DNA from: Zoogloeaceae bacterium
GTDB lineage: Bacteria > Pseudomonadota > Gammaproteobacteria > Burkholderiales > Rhodocyclaceae
Reading direction: 5' to 3'
Length of the DNA stretch: 8,723 nucleotides
Assembly (NCBI GenBank): GCA_031282665.1
Contig: JAITDH010000148.1
Location: 1 to 8,723, forward strand
Below the pieces are notes generated by a model. It was not told the DNA's origin. It ran no database searches and was given only the letters and a program-made list of their open reading frames with translations. A program made the translations under genes and the position numbers. Numbering within the stretch: the first letter of the stretch is position 1; each line of letters opens with the position of its first letter. Below, one piece after another: positions 1 through 8,723 of the stretch.

Positions 1-15
1 AAATGATGAATACAA

Positions 16-42
16 GCGCCTTCGGGCGCGCGCAGCGCGCCC
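16..42. repeat. GC-rich overlapping hairpins downstream of glmU
   Basis: Two overlapping inverted repeats are visible. The first pairs GCGCC (16-20) with GGCGC (25-29) around a TTCG loop, which on a plus-strand transcript would be a C(UUCG)G tetraloop hairpin. The second pairs GGGCGCGC (24-31) with GCGCGCCC (35-42) around GCA, a perfect 8-bp stem. The two share bases 24-29, so only one can form at a time. No T-tract follows on either strand, so this is not a standard intrinsic terminator. It looks like a palindromic intergenic repeat; the GCGCCTTCGG core recurs at 106-115 in the neighbouring REP-like element, which suggests a related family. Confidence 0.6.
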
Positions 43-67
43 TACAAGGGCCGTTTGATTTGATTTG

Positions 68-82
68 CGATGCTGCGCATCG
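68..82. repeat. small perfect hairpin
   Basis: CGATGC (68-73) and GCATCG (77-82) form a perfect 6-bp inverted repeat around a 3-base loop. It lies between the two larger palindromic repeats. On the minus strand it is followed by an A-rich stretch rather than a T-tract, so a terminator role is not supported. It may be part of the same composite repeat cluster, or chance. Confidence 0.45.
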
Positions 83-89
83 GTGTGGA

Positions 90-139
90 GTAGGAATGTC
101 GGATTGCGCCTTCGGCTTATCCAACCTACTTCAACCTAC
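90..139. repeat. REP-like palindromic element directly after glmU
   Basis: Read on the minus strand, GTAGGTTGGAT (129 down to 119) opens a hairpin whose other arm is ATCCGACATTCCTAC (104 down to 90). GTTGGAT pairs with ATCCGAC with one G-T wobble, and an inner GCC/GGC stem closes a GAA loop. The outer arm GTAGGTTG is duplicated at a 10-base interval (132-139 and 122-129 on the plus strand as CAACCTAC). The element begins 5 bases beyond the glmU stop codon. Dispersed palindromes of this general style are common between genes in beta- and gammaproteobacteria. A likely effect is protection of the glmU mRNA 3' end. Copy number in the genome cannot be judged from this window. Confidence 0.65.
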
Positions 140-144
140 CCTGT

Positions 145-1515
145 TCAGTCCTCTGTCTTCCGTCCCGGTCTTTGCCAGCCAGCCTGGGTGATTTGCTCGC
201 GCGCGCGCATCAGGGTGAGCGCGTCGGGTGGCGCGTTCCTGCACAGGGTGGTGCCGGCTCCGACAGTGGCGTTGCGGCCTACCGTGACCGGCGCGACCAG
301 TTGGGTGTCGGAGCCGATGAAGGCGCCGTCTTCGATGATGGTCCGGTGTTTGTTCGCGCCGTCGTAATTGCAGGTGATGACGCCCGCGCCGACGTTGACC
401 CGCGCGCCGATCTCGGCGTCGCCCAGGTAGGCCAGGTGGTTGGCCTTGCTGCCTTCGCCGAGGCGGGTATTCTTGATTTCGACGAAGTTGCCGACATGCG
501 CGCCGGCGGCGAGTTCCGCGCCGGGGCGTAATCGCGCGTAGGGGCCGACGACGCTGTCCGGGCCGATGGCCGCGCCTTCGATGTGGGTGAAGGCGGCAAT
601 GCGCGCGCCGGCGGCAATGCGGGCGTCGCGGATGACGCAATAGGGGCCGATGGCGACCGCTTCCGCCAGGTCGACCACCCCTTCGAACACGCAACCCACG
701 TCGATGCTCACGTCCCGCCCGCAGGAAAGAAGGCCGCGGATGTCGAGGCGGTCGGGGTCGAAAAGATGCACGCCCGCCGCCATGAGCGCGTCGGCTTGGC
801 GGCGCTGGTAGCGGCGTTCGAGCGCCGCCAGTTGCGCCCTGTCGTTGACCCCTTCGGCTTCCCATGCCGTCCGCGGGTGGGCGGCGCGGACGGCGACTCC
901 GCTCGCGACGGCCTTTTGCACCACGTCGGTCAGGTAATACTCGCCTTGGGCATTGTCGTTTTGCAGGCCGGCGAGCCATTCCCCGGCGACACCGGCGGGC
1001 AGGACCATGATGCCGGTATTGATTTCCCGGATTTGCCGCTCGGCGGCGCTCGCGTCCTTTTCTTCGACGATGGCGCGGATCGCGCCATTCGCGTCGCGCA
1101 CGATGCGCCCGTAACCGCGGGGATCGGCAAGCTCCACGGTCAACAGGCCGAGGCCCTGGCCGGCTTGATGGAGCAGGTTTTCCAGGGTGGCTTTTTCGAT
1201 CAGCGGCACGTCGCCATAGAGGACGAGGAGGGGAAGGGCGGGGTCGATATACGGCAGCGCTTCCCTGACGGCGTGCCCGGTGCCGTGTTGCTCGGCCTGC
1301 AAGACCCAGCACAGATCCTCGCCGGGAATGCTCTGCCGGACGGCTTCGCCGCCATGCCCATGCACCACGGCCAGCCGCGCGGGGGCAAGCTGCCGGGCGG
1401 TATCCAGGACGTGCTGCAACAGGGGTTTGCCGGCCAGCGGATGGAGCACCTTGGGCAGCGCCGAGCGCATGCGCTTGCCCTGTCCGGCGGCGAGAATGAC
1501 GATATTGAGCGACAT
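145..1515 (-). CDS. glmU: GlmU: bifunctional N-acetylglucosamine-1-phosphate uridylyltransferase / glucosamine-1-phosphate acetyltransferase
   Basis: This 456-residue cytoplasmic enzyme acetylates glucosamine-1-phosphate with acetyl-CoA and then uses UTP to form UDP-N-acetylglucosamine, the precursor of peptidoglycan and lipid A. The N-terminal pyrophosphorylase half (about 1-225) shows LAAGQGKRM (8-16), the PKVLH lysine (K22), YGDVPLI with metal-binding D102, GYGRI (134-138), N166 and N224. The C-terminal half (about 248-450) is a left-handed beta-helix of hexapeptide repeats with acetyltransferase residues R330, K348, H360, Y363, N374, N383-Y384, S402 and R437. These sit at a constant offset of three from the E. 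coli numbering as I recall it, so both active sites look intact. Length is normal for the family (about 456). The ATG start fits the family N-terminus; the ribosome site is weak (GGGGA at 1521-1525, 5 bases away). The gene lies 23 bases after the uncharacterised membrane gene, so cotranscription and some translational coupling are likely. No glmS is visible before the window ends. Confidence 0.98.
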   Translation of the reverse strand: MSLNIVILAAGQGKRMRSALPKVLHPLAGKPLLQHVLDTARQLAPARLAVVHGHGGEAVRQSIPGEDLCWVLQAEQHGTGHAVREALPYIDPALPLLVLYGDVPLIEKATLENLLHQAGQGLGLLTVELADPRGYGRIVRDANGAIRAIVEEKDASAAERQIREINTGIMVLPAGVAGEWLAGLQNDNAQGEYYLTDVVQKAVASGVAVRAAHPRTAWEAEGVNDRAQLAALERRYQRRQADALMAAGVHLFDPDRLDIRGLLSCGRDVSIDVGCVFEGVVDLAEAVAIGPYCVIRDARIAAGARIAAFTHIEGAAIGPDSVVGPYARLRPGAELAAGAHVGNFVEIKNTRLGEGSKANHLAYLGDAEIGARVNVGAGVITCNYDGANKHRTIIEDGAFIGSDTQLVAPVTVGRNATVGAGTTLCRNAPPDALTLMRAREQITQAGWQRPGRKTED

Positions 1516-1538
1516 GGGAATCCCCGCGAATCCGGAAA

Positions 1539-2273
1539 TCAGGGGGTTTCGTCCTGGCCGGCAAGAATTTCGGAAAGGACGTGCAGGCCCCGGTTGGAGA
1601 CGACCCAGTGCAGCATGTTCTTGTCGCTGATGCGGGTGTCGATCAATCCCATGCCCTTCAATACCGCGAGGCGCTGGTTGAGGAGTTCGCGGCCGAGGCC
1701 GGTTTTTTCGGTCAGCGCGGCGAGGTTGCCATAGACATAGCTTTCGTCCGCCAGGGCGCGCAGGATGTCCACGTCGTTATAGGTCAGCGCTTCCCGGCTT
1801 TCCTGCCAGCCTTCCCCGTTGAACGGCGCGCCGGACTGTTGCAGGTTTTCCAGTTGCGCCGACAGGTTTTCGTGCGCCGCGCGCAGTTCGTCCAGTTCCT
1901 GCCGTATCTCGTCGCGCAGGCGTTCCTGTTCTTCCTGGTAGAAGGAAGCGGGATTTTCGAACAGGCGCCGAATCGCCACGACGTAGATCAGGCAGAAGGC
2001 GGCGAATACGAAGAATTCGCCGGGGCTGTTGCGGGCGGCGCTCAGGAGATTGCTGGAAAGCATGTTGAGCAGCAGGGGCGCGGTCAGCGCGGTAACGATG
2101 CCGAGGATGACATGGCGCCGCCGATCCTCGTGCCTGCCGTATTGGCGTTCCGCCAGGTAGGCATTGGCAATGCCGCCCAGGATGCCCGCCACGAGCATCA
2201 GGGCAAGGGAAAAGAAAAGATGGGCGTCGAAAACGCCGATCCGGCTTACTTCCAGCGAGGGTTGCAGATCCAA
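1539..2273 (-). CDS. Uncharacterised three-TM, coiled-coil, winged-HTH membrane protein (resembles YEATS-associated three-TM family)
   Basis: The protein has 244 residues and no assigned function. Three hydrophobic helices are seen at about 14-40, 54-77 and 86-104, with a charged loop rich in Arg and Glu (42-54) after the first. A charged, heptad-like segment (about 112-146) predicts a coiled coil. A C-terminal winged helix-turn-helix follows (about 163-238), with [19 protein letters not shown] as the likely recognition region and a GLIDTRI...HWVVSNRG wing. The membrane part, with GILGG near the first helix, LNMLSSNLL after the second and FFVFAAFCL in the third, resembles from memory proteins annotated as YEATS-associated helix-containing; this family link is unverified. 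Translation starts at TTG, supported by AAGGAG 8 bases upstream; the next in-frame Met (residue 26) lies inside the first membrane helix. It precedes glmU by 23 bases in what looks like one operon. No YEATS-domain gene is in the window. A membrane-tethered DNA-binding regulator is the simplest reading, but the winged helix could instead serve protein contacts. Confidence 0.92.
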   Translation of the reverse strand: MDLQPSLEVSRIGVFDAHLFFSLALMLVAGILGGIANAYLAERQYGRHEDRRRHVILGIVTALTAPLLLNMLSSNLLSAARNSPGEFFVFAAFCLIYVVAIRRLFENPASFYQEEQERLRDEIRQELDELRAAHENLSAQLENLQQSGAPFNGEGWQESREALTYNDVDILRALADESYVYGNLAALTEKTGLGRELLNQRLAVLKGMGLIDTRISDKNMLHWVVSNRGLHVLSEILAGQDETP

Positions 2274-2281
2274 TTTATCTT

Positions 2282-2287
2282 CTCCTT
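2282..2287 (-). promoter_or_regulatory. Ribosome binding site that fixes the TTG start of the membrane protein
   Basis: AAGGAG on the minus strand lies 8 bases before TTG at 2273-2271. There is no ATG or GTG at a comparable distance, and the next in-frame Met falls within the first membrane helix. The strong site therefore supports a TTG initiation codon. Confidence 0.85.
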
Positions 2288-2390
2288 GTCGGCGAAAGCG
2301 AAGGCGGGTCGGGGAAAAATTTTCTTGCGGGACACGGGGCAGGCAGCGAACAGGAAACGGTATGAAAACAACATGCGAGCAATACGCTAA

Positions 2391-2418
2391 CTTTGCCCGA
2401 AACCCTTTGCTCGAAACC
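2391..2418 (-). repeat. 14-bp tandem direct repeat in the leader, candidate operator
   Basis: On the minus strand GGTTTCGAGCAAAG (2418-2405) is followed immediately by GGTTTCGGGCAAAG (2404-2391), identical except for one A/G change. The pair lies at roughly +5 to +32 relative to the start site predicted from the promoter at 2430-2458. That placement would suit a repressor or regulator site made of direct repeats. Binding is an inference; no regulator is known from the sequence, although the downstream gene encodes a winged helix. Confidence 0.6.
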
Positions 2419-2429
2419 GATTGCCGCCC

Positions 2430-2458
2430 AGTCTACTCAGAAGCGTAACAATTTTCAA
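2430..2458 (-). promoter_or_regulatory. Candidate sigma70 promoter for the membrane gene and glmU
   Basis: TTGAAA (2458-2453, five of six consensus positions) is separated by 17 bases from TAGACT (2435-2430, four of six). It lies just after the gltBD terminator and reads toward the TTG-initiated gene. The implied transcript starts near 2423 and has a leader of about 150 bases. Apart from the tandem repeat at 2391-2418, I see no riboswitch, leader peptide or terminator-like structure in that leader (2288-2390). Confidence 0.55.
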
Positions 2459-2463
2459 GGTTG

Positions 2464-2501
2464 TAAAAAAAGCTCCATCATTCCAGGGGAATGGCGGAGC
2501 T
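2464..2501 (-). terminator. Rho-independent terminator of gltBD
   Basis: On the minus strand AGCTCC (2501-2496) and ATTCC (2492-2488) pair with GGAAT (2484-2480) and GGAGCT (2476-2471) around a CCT loop. The 14-bp stem contains one mismatch and one G-T wobble and runs directly into a T-tract ending near 2464. It starts about 20 bases after the gltD stop codon, and separates gltBD from the next transcription unit. Confidence 0.93.
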
Positions 2502-2521
2502 TTCTGCTTGTCGATGCCATT

Positions 2522-3991
2522 TCAGCGTGGCAGGAGCGAACTGCCGCGCAGGAAGACATCGACCGCGCGGGCGCATTGGCGGCCTTCGCGGATCGCCCAG
2601 ACGACGAGCGACTGACCGCGCCGCACGTCGCCGGCGGCGAAAACGCCCGGCACGCTGGTCTGGTATGCCGTCTCGCCCTCGGTTCCCGCCCGGGCGTTGC
2701 CGCGCTCGTCCTTTTCGACGCCGAACGCTTCCAGCAGACCGGCCGAGGGGTGGAGAAAACCCATCGCCAGGAAGACGGCATCGCAGGGCAGTTCGAATTC
2801 GGAGCCTTCGATTTCCGTCATCTTGCCGCCCTTCCATTCCACCCGCACGACCCTGGCGGCCTTGACGCGCCCGTTGCCGTCGTCGATGAAGGACTTGGTC
2901 GCCACGGAAAATTCGCGCCGCGTATGCCCTTCCTTGTGCGAGGAGGATGTCCGCAGCTTCAGGGGCCAGTAGGGCCAGGTCAGCGCCTTGTGTTCCTGTT
3001 CCGGCGGCATCGGCATGAGTTCGAGCTGGGTGATGGAGAGCGCGCCCTGGCGGTAGCTGGTGCCGACACAGTCGGAACCCGTGTCGCCCCCGCCGATGAC
3101 GACGACGTGCTTGTCCTTGACGTTGATCGGGTTGGCGATGCCCAACTGGACTTCCTTGTTCTGCGGGATCAGGAATTCGAGCGCCGCGTGGATGCCGGCG
3201 AGTTCGCGTCCCGGCACCGGCAGGTCGCGCGGGACTTCGGAACCGGCGGCGAGCACCACCGCGTCGAATTCCTGGCGCAGATCTTCGGCGCGGATTTTTT
3301 CCATGGCGTCGCTGTTGATCCCCGCCGGCAGTTTGTCGTCGCCCACCAGGACGCCCTTGCGGAAGGTCACCCCTTCGGCTTCCAGTTGCGCGACGCGCCG
3401 GTCGATGACGGCCTTGTCGAGTTTGAAATCGGGAATGCCGAAGGCCAGCAGGCCGCCGGGGCGGCTGCTTTTCTCGAACACGGTCACGGCGTGTCCCGCG
3501 CGCGCCAGTTGTTGCGCGGCGGCCAGCCCCGCCGGGCCGGAGCCGACGATGGCGACCTTCTTCCCGCTCATGGCCGCTGCCGGCCGCGGGGTGATCCAGC
3601 CGCGTTCCCAGCCCTTGTCGGCAATCGCGTGCTCGATGGATTTGATGCCGACCGGCGCGGCGTTGATCCCCAGGGTGCAGGCCGCTTCGCAGGGAGAAGG
3701 ACAGATGCGCCCGGTGAATTCGGGGAAATTGTTGGTCGAATGGAGGACGGCGAGCGCCTGTTCCCAATCGCCCTTGTACACCAGGTCGTTCCAGTCGGGA
3801 ATGATGTTGTTGACCGGGCAGGCGTTGTTGCAGAACGGGATGCCGCAATCCATGCAACGCGCACCTTGCAGGGACGCCGCCTCGTCGGAAAGGGAGTGGA
3901 CGAATTCCCGGTAGTGCTGGACGCGCTTCTTGACCGCCTCGTGCAATTCTTCCTGGCGTTCGTATTCGAGAAATCCGGTTGGCTTGCCCAT
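2522..3991 (-). CDS. gltD: GltD: glutamate synthase (NADPH) small (beta) subunit
   Basis: This 489-residue subunit oxidises NADPH on FAD and passes electrons through iron-sulfur clusters to the large subunit for reductive glutamate synthesis in the cytoplasm. The N-terminal region carries the cysteine motif C46-x2-C49-x4-C54-x3-C58 and a second set C97, C101, C105, the ligands of the family's low-potential [4Fe-4S] clusters. An FAD-binding GSGPAG follows at 150-155, an NADPH-binding GGGDTG at 300-305, and the second FAD motif GVFAAGD at 449-455, ending in the usual WAIREGR segment. Length matches the bacterial family (about 470-490). The ATG start is preceded by AAGGAGG (4007-4001) at 9 bases, which lies inside the final gltB codons; one base separates the gltB stop from this start, implying tight coupling and a fixed subunit ratio. 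An intrinsic terminator follows. Related small subunits occur in other NADPH-dependent enzymes, but adjacency to gltB settles the identity. Confidence 0.98.
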   Translation of the reverse strand: MGKPTGFLEYERQEELHEAVKKRVQHYREFVHSLSDEAASLQGARCMDCGIPFCNNACPVNNIIPDWNDLVYKGDWEQALAVLHSTNNFPEFTGRICPSPCEAACTLGINAAPVGIKSIEHAIADKGWERGWITPRPAAAMSGKKVAIVGSGPAGLAAAQQLARAGHAVTVFEKSSRPGGLLAFGIPDFKLDKAVIDRRVAQLEAEGVTFRKGVLVGDDKLPAGINSDAMEKIRAEDLRQEFDAVVLAAGSEVPRDLPVPGRELAGIHAALEFLIPQNKEVQLGIANPINVKDKHVVVIGGGDTGSDCVGTSYRQGALSITQLELMPMPPEQEHKALTWPYWPLKLRTSSSHKEGHTRREFSVATKSFIDDGNGRVKAARVVRVEWKGGKMTEIEGSEFELPCDAVFLAMGFLHPSAGLLEAFGVEKDERGNARAGTEGETAYQTSVPGVFAAGDVRRGQSLVVWAIREGRQCARAVDVFLRGSSLLPR

Positions 3992-3992
3992 T

Positions 3993-8627
<4,635 letters not shown>

Positions 8628-8637
8628 TGTGCTTGAT

Positions 8638-8645
8638 TCCTTCCT
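8638..8645 (-). promoter_or_regulatory. Ribosome binding site favouring the gltB start at 8627
   Basis: AGGAAGGA on the minus strand ends 10 bases before ATG at 8627-8625. The alternative ATG at 8651-8649 is preceded by the pyrimidine-rich, GC-rich TTTTTGCCCGGCCC with no Shine-Dalgarno match. The longer reading would place this purine run inside its own codons 3-5. Confidence 0.7.
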
Positions 8646-8681
8646 CGACATGGGCCGGGCAAAAACTTGGGAAAGCCACGC

Positions 8682-8710
8682 AATATAACGCCAATACCCT
8701 TTGCAATCAA
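8682..8710 (-). promoter_or_regulatory. Candidate sigma70 promoter of gltBD
   Basis: TTGATT (8710-8705, four of six consensus positions) and TATATT (8687-8682, five of six) are spaced by exactly 17 bases. Transcription would begin near 8675, giving a leader of just under 50 bases to the ATG at 8627. No gene lies between it and gltB. Confidence 0.65.
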
Positions 8711-8716
8711 GGTATT
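8693..8716. promoter_or_regulatory. Inverted repeat over the gltB -35 region, candidate operator
   Basis: On the minus strand AATACC (8716-8711) and GGTATT (8698-8693) are perfect inverse complements 12 bases apart, with partial extension inward (TTG on one side, CAAAG on the other). The pair brackets the -35 hexamer of the gltBD promoter. A dimeric regulator site is possible; the regulator is unknown and the region upstream is cut by the window edge. Confidence 0.4.
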
Positions 8717-8723
8717 TCCCGCC

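Noticed and set aside
16..82. Possible intrinsic terminator of glmU.
   Set aside because: The stems are strong, but no run of T follows on the minus strand; A-rich sequence follows instead.
3..191. A 62-residue plus-strand open frame at the left edge.
   Set aside because: It is built from the palindromic repeats (repeated AFG-type peptides from GCCTTCGG) and runs into the 3' end of glmU. It has no ribosome site support.
131..1564. A 477-residue minus-strand frame longer than glmU.
   Set aside because: It overlaps glmU in another frame, and its arginine- and proline-rich translation is typical of an out-of-frame reading. The glmU frame has all family motifs.
583..1734. A 383-residue plus-strand open frame antisense to glmU.
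   Set aside because: It is in the codon-aligned antisense frame of glmU and spans two real genes. No conserved domain is visible.
2288..2390. Possible riboswitch or glmS-type ribozyme in the leader before the glmU operon.
   Set aside because: I found no conserved core, no stable long stem and no terminator or anti-terminator pair in this stretch.

Overview
The window (about 62% G+C by eye) holds four complete protein genes, all on the minus strand, and reads as ordinary chromosomal housekeeping DNA. The GltB, GltD and GlmU sequences, with catalytic motifs intact, and the intergenic palindromes built on GTAGGTTGGAT and GCGCC-TTCG point to a proteobacterium, most likely a betaproteobacterium. 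The organism call is an inference from sequence style, not a database match.

Layout in the direction of transcription (right to left): a sigma70-type promoter near the right edge (8682-8710) drives gltB (start preferred at 8627) and gltD. Only one base separates gltB from gltD, and the gltD ribosome binding site lies inside the last gltB codons. A strong rho-independent terminator (2464-2501) closes this operon. Directly behind it a second candidate promoter (2430-2458) is followed by a 14-bp tandem repeat (2391-2418) and a long untranslated leader. This leader leads to an uncharacterised 244-residue gene that starts with TTG, and then, 23 bases later, to glmU. Past glmU, 144 bp of noncoding DNA carry a cluster of REP-like and GC-rich hairpins up to the left edge.

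Function: GltB and GltD form the NADPH-dependent glutamate synthase (GOGAT), which converts glutamine and 2-oxoglutarate into two glutamates. GlmU makes UDP-N-acetylglucosamine, the precursor of peptidoglycan and lipopolysaccharide. The gene between them encodes three membrane helices, a coiled coil and a C-terminal winged helix-turn-helix. It resembles the three-TM proteins that I recall being described as YEATS-associated in bacteria. It is probably cotranscribed with glmU and is the only really uncharacterised element here. No mobile element, CRISPR array, tRNA, rRNA or defence island was seen. The long plus-strand open frames are codon-aligned shadows of the minus-strand genes.
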